Shown: one piece after another, positions 16,460 through 24,714 of the stretch
Numbering within the stretch: the stretch's first letter is position 1
Layout of the letters: each line of letters opens with the position of its first letter
Assembly: GCF_012726265.1 (NCBI RefSeq)
Contig: NZ_JAASAG010000010.1
Location: 186,001-250,000 of the forward strand
DNA length: 64,000 bases
From: Streptomyces sp. HNM0575
Lineage (GTDB): Bacteria > Actinomycetota > Actinomycetes > Streptomycetales > Streptomycetaceae
Direction of reading: 5' to 3'
The notes under the pieces: generated by a model
Databases searched by the model: none
What the model was told of the DNA's origin: nothing
Seen by the model: the letters and a program-made list of their open reading frames with translations, nothing else
Translations under genes and position numbers: made by a program

Positions 16460-17668
16460 TCACATGGCGCAGCCCTGGCTGTCCGCCTGCCGTTCCGCGG
16501 TGCGGCCGCGCCGGGCGTCGCCGCGCACCTCGTCCGCCGTGAGCGCGTATCCCGTACGGGAGTTGTCGAGCGACTTGGCGAAGACGACGCCGTAGACGCG
16601 GCCGTCGGGCGTGAGCAGCGGGCCGCCGGAGTTGCCCTGGCGGATGGTCGTGTAGAGGGAGTAGATGTCGCGGCGCACCCGGTCGCGGTGGTAGATGTCC
16701 GGTCCGTCGGCGTCGACCCGGTCGCGTACGCGCGCGGCACGCACGTCGAATCCGCCGTTCTCCGGGAAGCCCGCGACGATGGCGCTGTCTCCACGGCCGG
16801 CGTCCTTGGGGGCGAATTCGAGAGCGGGGGCTTCGAGCGTCGGCGCCTCCAGTACGGCGATGTCGCGCCGCGGGTCGTAGAGGACGACGCGCGCGTCATG
16901 GATCCGGCCGACGCCGCCGATCTGCACCGTGGGCTTCCTGACGCCGCCGACGACGTGCGCGTTGGTCATCACGCGGTGCCGGCCGAAGACGAAGCCCGTG
17001 CCCTCCAGCACCTTTCCGCAGGGCGTCGCGCTGCCGACGACCTTCGCGATGCTGCGCCTCGCCTCGGCGACGGCCGGGCTCCGCGCCAGCTTCGGGTCGG
17101 GCGGGCGCACGGCCCTGATGGGCTCGTTGGAGAACGGCGAGAAGACCTGCGGGAGCCCGTTCTGCGCGAGCGTCGACGAGAAGTCGTTGAACCAGCTGTC
17201 CGCCTCGGGCGGCAGCACTCGCGAAACCCCCAGCAGCACACGGGAGTCGCGCACCTGCTTGCTGAGCGTCGGCAGCGCCGTACCGGCCAGTGCCGAGCCG
17301 ATCAGCCATGCCACGAGCAGCATCGCCAGCACGTTGACGAGCGCGCCGCCCGTGGCGTCCACGGCGCGCGCCGGCGACCAAGTGATGTGCTGCCGCAGCT
17401 TGTTGCCGAGATGGGTGGTGAACGCCTGGCCGACGGAGGCGCAGACGATGACGATGACGACCGCCGCCACCACGCCGAACGTGCCGGGGGGTGTGCCGTC
17501 CGTCACCGCGTTCCACAGCGGGGGGAGGATCCAGATCGCGGCCAGCCCGCCCCCGAGGAAACCGGTCACGGAGAGGATTCCGACCACGAAGCCCTGGCGG
17601 TAGCCGATGACGGCGAACCAGATGGCGGCGATGAGGAGCAGGACATCCAGCACGTTCACGAGAGCCAC
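16460..17668 (-). CDS. marP: MarP family membrane serine protease
   Basis: The 402-residue protein has four N-terminal membrane helices (about residues 4-24, 30-52, 63-85 and 105-127, CvpA-like). A periplasm-side trypsin-like domain follows, with His in TNAHVV near 235, Asp in RRDIAVLEA near 271 and Ser in RQGNSGGPLL near 345. Two Cys flanking the domain (PCGKVLEGTG and the C-terminal GCAM) match the disulfide that matters in mycobacterial MarP. MarP protects cells from acid and oxidative stress by processing cell-wall hydrolases. The gene is convergent with the hydrolase region and separated from the NUDIX gene by 184 bases that carry no gene. Confidence 0.9.
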   Translation of the reverse strand: MALVNVLDVLLLIAAIWFAVIGYRQGFVVGILSVTGFLGGGLAAIWILPPLWNAVTDGTPPGTFGVVAAVVIVIVCASVGQAFTTHLGNKLRQHITWSPARAVDATGGALVNVLAMLLVAWLIGSALAGTALPTLSKQVRDSRVLLGVSRVLPPEADSWFNDFSSTLAQNGLPQVFSPFSNEPIRAVRPPDPKLARSPAVAEARRSIAKVVGSATPCGKVLEGTGFVFGRHRVMTNAHVVGGVRKPTVQIGGVGRIHDARVVLYDPRRDIAVLEAPTLEAPALEFAPKDAGRGDSAIVAGFPENGGFDVRAARVRDRVDADGPDIYHRDRVRRDIYSLYTTIRQGNSGGPLLTPDGRVYGVVFAKSLDNSRTGYALTADEVRGDARRGRTAERQADSQGCAM

Positions 17669-17852
17669 CGTCTCATGGGGTCGTGGGCGACGTCCGCCCA
17701 GGTCGGATCGTACGTACGCCCCCTGTGACCACGGCCGCCGCCCCCGCTGCGACCGCCACGCGGACTGCCTCCGACGCGGGAGACGCGACAGTCATGGACG
17801 GCGCGGACGGCGCGGTCCCGGCGGGGAATTCGGACGCGCTCCACACCGGTGG

Positions 17853-18665
17853 TCATGTGGCGCGGTCGATCGTCACGCGCCTCCCGCGGTCCCACGGGCG
17901 CTCCCAGCCCGCGTAGTGCAGCAGCCTGTCGATCACGCCCGCCGTGAAGCCCCAGACCAGGGCGTGCTCCAGGGCGAAGGCCGGACCCGTGTATCCCGAG
18001 GGGTGTACGGCCATGGCGCGGTTCGCCGGGTCCGTCAGCTCGGAGACCGGCACGGTGAAGACGCGTGCCGTCTCGGCCGGGTCCACGGGCGAGACGGGCG
18101 TGGGGCGATGCCACCAGCCGAGCACGGGCGTGACGACGAAGCCGCTGACCGGGATGTAGAGCGTCGGCAGCGTCCCGAAGATCTGAACTCCCGACGGATC
18201 GAGGCCGGTCTCCTCCTCGGCCTCGCGCAGGGCGGCGCGCAACGGGCCCTCGCCCTCCGGGTCGCCGTCCTCCGGATCGATGGCGCCGCCCGGGAAGGAG
18301 GGCTGGCCGGCGTGCGAGCGGAGGCTGGACGACCGCTCCATCAACAGCAGTTCGGGCCCTTCGGCGCCGTCGCCGAAGAGGACGAGCACGGCCGAGGGAC
18401 GGCCGGCCCCGTCGGGCGGAGGCAGGAAGCGGCTCAGCTGGCGGGGCTCGACCGTGTCGGCGACATGGCGGACCGGGGCGAGCCAGTCCGGCAGCCCACT
18501 GGTGCTGAACTCGATCCGGGGGATCCCGGAGATCCGGGGCGAGGCGGAGGCGGCTTCCCCGGTGCCGCCCGGGGCTCCGCCCCGGACCCGACCACGGCTC
18601 CCGGTCTCGTCCTGAGTCGGGCCCGGAGCCGGGTCCGGGCCCGCGTTCGTACGGGGACGGCTCAC
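17853..18665 (-). CDS. NUDIX hydrolase, CoA pyrophosphatase family
   Basis: This 270-residue enzyme has the CoA-type motif SSLRSHAGQPSFPGGAID ahead of the NUDIX box, whose core is REAEEETGL. The NuCoA motif before the box indicates cleavage of CoA or its derivatives to phosphopantetheine and 3',5'-ADP. The N-terminal 70 residues are low-complexity Gly/Pro/Arg. The GTG start at 18665 overlaps the nth stop by four bases (GTGA), so it is co-translated with nth. An in-frame extension further upstream is antisense noise in the nth gene. Confidence 0.85.
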   Translation of the reverse strand: MSRPRTNAGPDPAPGPTQDETGSRGRVRGGAPGGTGEAASASPRISGIPRIEFSTSGLPDWLAPVRHVADTVEPRQLSRFLPPPDGAGRPSAVLVLFGDGAEGPELLLMERSSSLRSHAGQPSFPGGAIDPEDGDPEGEGPLRAALREAEEETGLDPSGVQIFGTLPTLYIPVSGFVVTPVLGWWHRPTPVSPVDPAETARVFTVPVSELTDPANRAMAVHPSGYTGPAFALEHALVWGFTAGVIDRLLHYAGWERPWDRGRRVTIDRAT

Positions 18666-19795
18666 CGGGCGGCCCCGGCGGCGCCGTTGCCGTCGGCGCC
18701 CTGGGCCGCGGCACCGCCGAGCGGAGGCGCCGGGCGGCCCGGATAGTCGGCCGGGGGCTTGAGGCGCTGACCCGGGAGGCCGCCCATCTCGTACTTCAGG
18801 AGCTTCCTCGCCTTCTCCGGGTCCAACTCGCCCTCCCCGTACGAGGGGCACAGCTCCGCGATGGGGCAGACGCCGCACGCCGGTTTGCGGGAGTGGCAGA
18901 TGCGGCGGCCGTGGAAGATCGTCCTGTGCGAGAACATCGTCCACTCGCTCTTCGGGATGATCTCCGCGATCTCGGCCTCGACCTTGTCGGCGTCGGTCTG
19001 CTCGGTGAGCTTCCAGCGTCGTACGAGGCGGCCGAAGTGGGTGTCGACGGTCAGGCCCGGGACGCCGAAGGCGTTGCCGAGCACGACGAACGCGGTCTTG
19101 CGGCCGACGCCGGGCAGCGACACCAAGTCCTTTATGTTGTCCGGCACTTCGCCGCCGAACCGGTCGCGGATGCCCGCCGAGAGACCCAGCACCGACTTCG
19201 CCTTCGCACGGAAGAAGCCCGTGGGACGCAGCATCTCCTCCAGCTTCTCCGGGTCGGCGGCGGCCATGTCCTCCGGGGTGGGGTAGGCGGCGAAGACGGC
19301 GGGCGTCGTCTGGTTGACCCGCAGGTCCGTGGTCTGGGCGGACAGGACCGTGGCCACGAGCAGCTGGAACGGGTTCTCGAAGTCCAGCTCGGGGTGGGCG
19401 TAGTAGTACACCTCGCCCAGCTCGCGGTTGATGCGGCGGGCGCGGCGGACCATGGCGAGCCGGGACTCCGGCTTCGCCGGCGCGGGCCTGCCCGCGGGCG
19501 CGGACTTGCCCTCGGGCGCGGACTTCACGGCGGCCTTCTTCACCGCGGGCTTCTTCGCGGCCGTCTTGTTTGCGGCGGTCTTGTTTGCGGCGGTCTTCGA
19601 GCCGGTCTTTGCGGCGCTCCTGTTCGCGGCGGACTTCTTCGCGGACGTCCTGCCGCCCGCCGTCTTCCCCGCCGTCTTCCCGGTCGCGGCCTCCGTCCCG
19701 CCGGCGCCGCCGAGGGCGTCGCTCGCCCCCTTCGTCCGGCTTGCCCTCTTCAAGGGCTCCTGTTCGCCCACAGCGGAACCTCCCATCGCGCTCAC
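18662..19795 (-). CDS. nth: Endonuclease III with Lys/Ala-rich N-terminal tail
   Basis: The 377-residue product is a base-excision-repair DNA glycosylase/AP lyase. The core (residues about 115-340) has the helix-hairpin-helix LVSLPGVGRKTAF with the catalytic Lys and the catalytic Asp in LTVDTHFGR. The iron-sulfur cluster cysteines have the spacing C-x6-C-x2-C-x5-C (CHSRKPACGVCPIAELCPS). The first 110 residues are a repetitive Lys/Ala/Thr tail with KTAANKTAANKTAAKKPA, resembling histone H1 tails, plus a Pro/Ala-rich C-terminus; normal Nth is about 210-260 residues. GTG 19795 is taken as the start. The tail probably adds non-specific DNA binding (inference). Confidence 0.92.
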   Translation of the reverse strand: MSAMGGSAVGEQEPLKRASRTKGASDALGGAGGTEAATGKTAGKTAGGRTSAKKSAANRSAAKTGSKTAANKTAANKTAAKKPAVKKAAVKSAPEGKSAPAGRPAPAKPESRLAMVRRARRINRELGEVYYYAHPELDFENPFQLLVATVLSAQTTDLRVNQTTPAVFAAYPTPEDMAAADPEKLEEMLRPTGFFRAKAKSVLGLSAGIRDRFGGEVPDNIKDLVSLPGVGRKTAFVVLGNAFGVPGLTVDTHFGRLVRRWKLTEQTDADKVEAEIAEIIPKSEWTMFSHRTIFHGRRICHSRKPACGVCPIAELCPSYGEGELDPEKARKLLKYEMGGLPGQRLKPPADYPGRPAPPLGGAAAQGADGNGAAGAAR

Positions 19796-20150
19796 CCGCC
19801 CGGCCCGGCTCCGCGTGCGCTCACCGGGGCATCACGGGGTAACCGGCACCCGGCCAGCGTAGAGGGGCCCGCTGACATCCGCCCCGCACGAAGGCAATTC
19901 CCGGCCCAATCGGCCCCCTGCCTTCGGGGGCCCGGGGAGCGTGCGTCAAACTTGTGACTGATCGCACTGTTTCACCGTCCGGCATCATGGGTTGGGGGCC
20001 CCTTTCCGGCCCTTCGGGCACGGGGCACCGACCCTCGGCCCTGCGGACCTGAAGCACCCCGGGGCCAGGGGAGACGTCGTACCCCGGCCCATGGGAGCCT
20101 TATGAGGCCCCTGGGGACCCCATCGGGCTAGGTCGACAAGGAGAGAACTC
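19796..20150. promoter_or_regulatory. Divergent nth/crp promoter region
   Basis: No gene lies in these 355 bases. The region contains a putative Crp site at 19,954-19,967 and, just before the crp start, the ribosome site AAGGAGAG. Several GGCCC-rich inverted repeats near 20,010-20,120 may fold in the leader. Confidence 0.5.
19954..19967. promoter_or_regulatory. Putative Crp binding site upstream of crp
   Basis: GTGACTGATCGCAC fits the reported Streptomyces Crp motif GTG-N6-GNCAC with one mismatch (C for G). It lies about 185 bases before the crp start and 160 bases from nth, so it could support autoregulation. This is motif matching only. Confidence 0.4.
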
Positions 20151-20825
20151 GTGGACGACGTTCTGCGGCGCGCACCGCTCTTCGCGGCGCTCGATGAGGA
20201 GCAGGCCGCTGAGCTGCGCGCCTCCATGTCGGAGACCACGCTCGCGCGCAGTGAGGCCCTCTTTCACGAGGGCGACCCGGGCGACCGTCTCTATGTAGTC
20301 ACCGAAGGGAAGGTCAAGCTCCACCGCACCTCCCCTGACGGCCGGGAGAACATGCTGGCCGTGCTCGGCCCCGGCGAGCTCATCGGCGAGCTCTCCCTCT
20401 TCGACCCCGGTCCGCGTACGGCGACGGCCTCGGCCCTGACCGAGGTCAAGCTGCTCGGCCTGGGTCACGGCGACCTCCAGCCCTGGCTGAACGTACGCCC
20501 CGAAGTGGCCTCGGCCCTGCTGCGCGCCATCGCGCGCAGGCTGCGGCGTACCAACGACTCGATGTCCGACCTCGTCTTCTCCGACGTCCCGGGCCGGGTG
20601 GCGAAGCAGCTGCTCGACCTCTCCCGGCGCTTCGGAGTGCAGTCGGAGGAGGGCATCCACGTCGTGCACGACCTGACGCAGGAGGAGCTGGCACAGCTCG
20701 TCGGCGCCTCGCGCGAGACCGTCAACAAGGCGCTGGCCGACTTCGCGGGCCGCGGCTGGCTGCGGCTCGAAGCGCGCGCCGTGATCCTGCTCGACATCGA
20801 GCGGCTGGCGAAGCGGAGCCGCTGA
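20151..20825 (+). CDS. crp: Crp/Fnr family transcriptional regulator
   Basis: The 224-residue protein has an N-terminal cyclic-nucleotide-binding domain (residues about 8-125) with the phosphate-binding cassette GELIGELSLFDPGPRTATA, which has the Gly-Glu and Arg-Thr of cAMP binders. A dimer helix and a C-terminal winged HTH follow (LTQEELAQLVGASRETVNKA, about residues 170-190). In S. coelicolor the orthologue controls germination and antibiotic production. The GTG start has AAGGAGAG six bases upstream. It is a single gene with an 18-bp terminator stem behind it, divergent from nth as in other Streptomyces. Confidence 0.93.
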   Translation: MDDVLRRAPLFAALDEEQAAELRASMSETTLARSEALFHEGDPGDRLYVVTEGKVKLHRTSPDGRENMLAVLGPGELIGELSLFDPGPRTATASALTEVKLLGLGHGDLQPWLNVRPEVASALLRAIARRLRRTNDSMSDLVFSDVPGRVAKQLLDLSRRFGVQSEEGIHVVHDLTQEELAQLVGASRETVNKALADFAGRGWLRLEARAVILLDIERLAKRSR

Positions 20826-20870
20826 GCCGCCGGCCCGCCTGACGGATCGGCCTGCCCGTACCTGATCCCG

Positions 20871-20911
20871 GCACGAGGGGCGCCCTCCCGAGCGGAGGGC
20901 GCCCCTCGTGC
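20871..20911. terminator. Strong terminator hairpin after crp
   Basis: GCACGAGGGGCGCCCTCC (20871-20888) pairs perfectly with its complement at 20894-20911 across a five-base loop, an 18-bp stem. It sits 46 bases after the crp stop and before the end of the convergent MBL gene, so it likely terminates both. Confidence 0.9.
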
Positions 20912-20962
20912 ATTCCGTCGGACCCCCGAGCCGAGGTGACCAGGAGTTCAGCCGGTCCGGCT

Positions 20963-21793
20963 CTACGCCGCTCCCCGCTCCCGCAGGTATACGAGCTGCG
21001 CCCGCACGGACAGCTCCGCGGCGGGCCACAGCGAGCGGTCGACGTCCGCGTAGACGTGCGCGACGACCTCGGGCGCCGTACGGAATCCCTGCTTCACCGC
21101 GTGCTCGACCTGCGAGAGCCGGTCCGCCCGGTGTGCCAGATAGAAGTCGACCACGCCCTGGGCGTCCTCCAGCACGGGGCCGTGTCCCGGCAGCACCGTG
21201 GAGACCCCGTCGTCCGCCGTCAGCGAACGCAGCCGCCGCAGCGAGTCCAGGTAGTCGCCGAGCCGGCCGTCCGGGTGCGCGACGACGGTGGTGCCGCGGC
21301 CGAGGACGGTGTCGCCCGTCAGCACCGCGGCCTCGGCGGGCAGGTGGAAGGAGAGCGAGTCCGCGGTGTGCCCCGGCGTGGGCACCACGCGCAGCTCCAG
21401 CCCGCCCGTGCGTACGACGTCCCCGGCGGCCAGGCCCTCGTCGCCGAGGCGCAGCGCAGGGTCGAGCGCCCGTACGTGCGTGCCGGACAACTCCGCGAAG
21501 CGCGCGGCGCCCTCGGCGTGATCGGGGTGGCCGTGGGTGAGGAGGGTGAGGGCCACGCGCTTGCCGAGGCGCTCGGCGGTGGCGAGCACCTGGCGCAGAT
21601 GCCCCTCGTCGAGCGGCCCGGGGTCGATGACGACGGCCCGGTCGGAGTCCGGTTCGGCGACGATCCAGGTGTTGGTGCCGTCCAGCGTCATCGGGGACGG
21701 GTTGGGCGCGAGCACGCAGTGGGCACGTGGCGTGGCCTGGCCGGAGAGGGCGCCGCCGCGAGGCCGGCCGGGCATGGAGGCGGCGCCGGTCAT
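20963..21793 (-). CDS. MBL-fold metallo-hydrolase
   Basis: The 276-residue protein has the metal motif THGHPDHAEG (HxHxDH, near residue 90), a further His in PTPGHTADSLSF and the Asp/His ligands in TGDTVLG and LPGHGPV. This glyoxalase-II-like/LACTB2-like group also carries a C-terminal helical domain (DRLSQVEHAVKQ onward). It hydrolyses thioesters or acts as a nuclease; which one is not visible. The ATG at 21793 overlaps the upstream NUDIX stop by four bases, so the two are co-translated. The order crp, MBL, NUDIX, RidA is conserved in Streptomyces. Confidence 0.85.
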   Translation of the reverse strand: MTGAASMPGRPRGGALSGQATPRAHCVLAPNPSPMTLDGTNTWIVAEPDSDRAVVIDPGPLDEGHLRQVLATAERLGKRVALTLLTHGHPDHAEGAARFAELSGTHVRALDPALRLGDEGLAAGDVVRTGGLELRVVPTPGHTADSLSFHLPAEAAVLTGDTVLGRGTTVVAHPDGRLGDYLDSLRRLRSLTADDGVSTVLPGHGPVLEDAQGVVDFYLAHRADRLSQVEHAVKQGFRTAPEVVAHVYADVDRSLWPAAELSVRAQLVYLRERGAA

Positions 21794-22839
21794 GCGGGGC
21801 TCCCGCCCGGGGCGCCTCCGGTGCGGCCTCCGCTGCCGCGCGTGCCGCCTCCGGTGCCGCCGTCGCCCTCGTCCGCTCCGTCCGTGGCGTTCACCCCGTC
21901 CGTGACGTCCGCGCCGTCCCCGCCGTTCGTCAGCACCCGCTTGGTGAATTCGTCGTGCCCCGGCCAGCTGAGCACGACCTGCCCGTCCTCCAGGCGCGCC
22001 TCGGCCAGCACCGCCGTCAGGTCCCGCTCCGTGCTCGCCGCCAGCACCTCTGCCGCCGTGCGGTACGGCGCCAGCTGACGCAGCATCGCGATCGTCGGGG
22101 GCATCATCAGCAGCTCTCCGCTGTCGTATCCGGCGGCGGCCTCGCCGGGCCGCGTCCAGACCGTACGGTCCGCCTCGGTGGAGGCGTTGCGCGTGCGCTG
22201 GCCCTCGGGCAGAGCGGCGACGAAGAACCAGGTGTCGTAGCGGCGCTTCTCGAACTCCGGAGTGATCCAGTGCGCCCAGGCGCCGAGCAGGTCGCTGCGG
22301 AGCACCAGTCCGCGGCGGTCGAGGAAGTCGGCGAAGGAGAGCTCGTGCGCGGCGAGCGCGGCCCGGTCGCGCTCCCAGTCCTCGCCGGTCGTGTCGTCCA
22401 CGACGCTCGCCGCGCCGGGGCCCGCGAGCAGTACGCCCGCCTCCTCGAAGGTCTCGCGCACCGCGGCGCACACGATGGCCTGTGCGGTCGCCTCGTCCGT
22501 GCCGAACCGGTCGGCCCACTCCTTGCGGCTCGGTCCCGCCCAGCCGTCGTCCGGCCTGGAGCCGCCGCCGTCTCCCCGGCCGCCCCCGGCGCCCCAGTGC
22601 TCGTCGCGCGGGTCGACGCCGCCGCCGGGATAGGCGTACGCGCCGCCCGCGAAGGCCATCGACGTACGCCTGCGCAGCATGTGCACCTCGGGGCCCGCCC
22701 CCGCTTCGCCGCCGTCACGCAGCAGCATGACCGTGGCGGCCAAGCGCGGGGTCACGGGCGTCAGTTCACCCGCGGCCAGGGCGCGGATGCGCTCCGGCCA
22801 TTCCGGCGGATACCACTGACCGTTCGTGGAGGACGACAT
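21790..22839 (-). CDS. NUDIX hydrolase (NUDT19-like)
   Basis: The 349-residue protein starts MSSSTNGQWYPPEWPERIR. Its NUDIX domain includes FAGGAYAYPGGGVDP, the box residues spread to CAAVRETFEEAGVLL near residue 125 with an inserted Gly/Asp-rich loop, and a conserved ITPEFEKRRYDTWFF typical of NUDT7/19-type CoA or acyl-CoA hydrolases. The C-terminal 45 residues are a low-complexity Gly/Thr/Asp tail (NGGDGADVTDGVNATDG), unusual for the family. It is the first gene of the pair with the MBL hydrolase. The substrate is inferred to be a CoA derivative from the family. Confidence 0.82.
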   Translation of the reverse strand: MSSSTNGQWYPPEWPERIRALAAGELTPVTPRLAATVMLLRDGGEAGAGPEVHMLRRRTSMAFAGGAYAYPGGGVDPRDEHWGAGGGRGDGGGSRPDDGWAGPSRKEWADRFGTDEATAQAIVCAAVRETFEEAGVLLAGPGAASVVDDTTGEDWERDRAALAAHELSFADFLDRRGLVLRSDLLGAWAHWITPEFEKRRYDTWFFVAALPEGQRTRNASTEADRTVWTRPGEAAAGYDSGELLMMPPTIAMLRQLAPYRTAAEVLAASTERDLTAVLAEARLEDGQVVLSWPGHDEFTKRVLTNGGDGADVTDGVNATDGADEGDGGTGGGTRGSGGRTGGAPGGSPA

Positions 22840-22920
22840 GGTCGGATGCTACGGGCCGTCCGCCGCCCGCGTCGCCGGGTGGGGTCCGCGAAGATCCGGC
22901 AGGTACGGGCGGCCGCGAAG

Positions 22921-22962
22921 CGGCGGCTCCGCGCATGGAGAGGCGGCTCCGCGCATGGAGAG
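22921..22962. repeat. Two tandem copies of a 20-bp unit
   Basis: The unit GGCGGCTCCGCGCATGGAGA occurs twice in direct succession in the 227-base gap between the NUDIX and RidA genes. Only the first base before each copy differs. No gene or site is evident in the gap. Confidence 0.85.
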
Positions 22963-23066
22963 TCATCGCGCTCCCCAGGGCGGGCCGCCCGCGCGGCAGT
23001 TCGCGAAGGTTCGGGACGGTTCGGGACTGTTCGCGGGACTCGCCGTACACCCACACGCCCCCGGCG

Positions 23067-23540
23067 TCACTCCGCCCAGTCGGCCAGCTCGACCTGGATC
23101 TCGACCTCGACCGGCGCGTCCATCGGCAGCACCGCCACGCCCACTGCGCTGCGCGCGTGCACACCCGCGTCGCCGAAGACCTCGCCCAGCAGCTCGCTGG
23201 CGCCGTTGATCACAGCGGGCTGAGCCGTGAAGTCCGGGGCGGAGGCGACGAATCCGGTGACCTTCACCACTCTTACTACGCGTTCGAGGCCGCCGGCCGC
23301 GGAGGCGACCGCCGCCAGGGCGTTCAGCGCACACGTACGCGCCAGGTCCTTGGCCTCCTCGGGGGTGACCTCACCGCCCACCTTCCCGGTGAGCGGCAGC
23401 CTGCCCTCGACGAGCGGGACCTGGCCCGCGGTGTAGACGTACCGTCCGCTGCGCACCGCCGGTACGTAAGCCCCTGCGGGGGTGGCGACTTCGGGCAGCG
23501 TGATGCCGAGTTCGGCGAGCCGGGCGGCGACGCCGCTCAC
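23067..23540 (-). CDS. RidA family protein
   Basis: The 157-residue protein belongs to the RidA/YjgF/Rid group that hydrolyses reactive enamine and imine intermediates, often from PLP enzymes. It shows GRYVYTAGQVPLVEGRL, an internal LARTCALNALAAVASAAGG and the C-terminal AVLPMDAPVEVEIQVEL. The usual Rid catalytic Arg lies in this last block in RidA itself (R105), but here the corresponding position reads DAPVEVE, so it is probably a Rid2-like member of uncertain activity. The GTG start at 23540 overlaps the stop of the small DUF4177 gene by four bases. Confidence 0.85.
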   Translation of the reverse strand: MSGVAARLAELGITLPEVATPAGAYVPAVRSGRYVYTAGQVPLVEGRLPLTGKVGGEVTPEEAKDLARTCALNALAAVASAAGGLERVVRVVKVTGFVASAPDFTAQPAVINGASELLGEVFGDAGVHARSAVGVAVLPMDAPVEVEIQVELADWAE

Positions 23541-23695
23541 TGCTTCTCCCGCTTGAGGTAGGCGACCAGCTGCTCGGAACCGGTCGGGCCGGGCACGACC
23601 TGGACGAGCTCCCAGCCGTCCTCGCCCCAGGTGTCCAGAATCTGCTTGGTCGCGTGTACGAGCAGCGGCACTGTCGCGTATTCCCACTTCGTCAT
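23537..23695 (-). CDS. DUF4177 small protein, 52 residues
   Basis: The product begins MTKWEYATVPLLVHATKQ and contains the typical DUF4177 core LDTWGEDGWELVQVV, ending YLKREKQ. The family consists of very small soluble proteins of unknown function. The ATG is 45 bases from the divergent ArsA-like gene start and the frame ends inside the RidA start (GTGA), so RidA depends on its translation. The conserved WGEDGWELV motif makes a real gene likely despite its size. Confidence 0.85.
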   Translation of the reverse strand: MTKWEYATVPLLVHATKQILDTWGEDGWELVQVVPGPTGSEQLVAYLKREKQ

Positions 23696-23739
23696 GGGGG
23701 CGAGCGTAGCCCGTCGCCTTGCTGGTTAGGCTGCCGGGA

Positions 23740-24714
23740 GTGAGCAGGCTGCATGTTGTGACGGGCAAGGGCGGCACCGGCAAGACGACGGTCGCCGCTG
23801 CACTCGCGTTGGCCCTGGCCAGCGGGGGGCGGCGCACGCTGCTCGTCGAGGTCGAGGGGCGGCAGGGCATCGCCCAGCTCTTCGAGACGGAGCCGCTGCC
23901 GTACGAGGAGCGCAAGATCGCCGTCGCGCACGACGGCGGCGAGGTGTACGCGCTCGCCATAGATCCCGAACGGGCGCTGCTGGACTACCTCCAGATGTTC
24001 TACAAGCTGGGGAGCGCGGGCCGCGCGCTGAAGAAGCTCGGCGCGATCGACTTCGCGACGACCATCGCGCCCGGCCTGCGGGACGTGCTGCTGACGGGCA
24101 AGGCGTGCGAGGCGGTGCGGCGCCGGGACTCCCGCGAACGGCGCGTGTACGACGCGGTGGTGATGGACGCGCCGCCCACCGGGCGCATCACCCGCTTCCT
24201 CGGCGTCAACGAGGAGGTCGCGGGGCTCGCCAGGGTCGGCCCGGTGCACAACCAGGCACAGGCCGTGATGCGGGTCCTCAAGTCGCCCGAGACGGCAGTG
24301 CACTTGGTGACCCTCCTGGAGGAGATGCCCGTACAGGAGACGGTCGACGGCGTGGCCGAACTGCGCGAGGCGGGACTGCCCGTGGGCGCCGCCCTCGTGA
24401 ACATGGTGCGGCCGCGCCTGCTCGACGAGGACCTGCTGCACCACGCCGACCGCCGGCCCGGCGGGGAGCTGGCCGAGGTGCTGAAGGGGGCGGGCCTCCC
24501 CCGTCCCGGCAGGCTCGTCGGACCGCTGCTGGAGCAGGCGCACGAGCACGCGGCACGCGTCGCGCTGGAGCAGGAGCAGCGCTCGGCGCTGGCGAAGCTG
24601 GACATGCCCGTGTACGAGCTCGACCTGCTCTCCGAGGGGGTCGAGCTCGCCGGGCTGTACCAGCTCGCGGCCGATCTGCGCGACCAGTTGCCACCACGCC
24701 AGGAGACGGCATGA
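23740..24714 (+). CDS. ArsA/Get3-family ATPase, first of a pair
   Basis: The 324-residue protein starts VSRLHVVTGKGGTGKTTVAAA with the deviant Walker A (Lys-containing KGGTGKT) of the ArsA/Get3 subgroup. The switch motif appears as VMDAPPTGRITRFL near residue 145. It lacks the Cys ligands of arsenite pumps, so it is a cytosolic ATPase of unknown cargo. The GTG at 23740 leaves a short leader shared with the divergent DUF4177 gene. Its stop overlaps the start of the second ATPase by four bases (ATGA), and the two probably form a heterodimer. In Streptomyces this pair always sits just before wblA. Confidence 0.85.
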   Translation: MSRLHVVTGKGGTGKTTVAAALALALASGGRRTLLVEVEGRQGIAQLFETEPLPYEERKIAVAHDGGEVYALAIDPERALLDYLQMFYKLGSAGRALKKLGAIDFATTIAPGLRDVLLTGKACEAVRRRDSRERRVYDAVVMDAPPTGRITRFLGVNEEVAGLARVGPVHNQAQAVMRVLKSPETAVHLVTLLEEMPVQETVDGVAELREAGLPVGAALVNMVRPRLLDEDLLHHADRRPGGELAEVLKGAGLPRPGRLVGPLLEQAHEHAARVALEQEQRSALAKLDMPVYELDLLSEGVELAGLYQLAADLRDQLPPRQETA

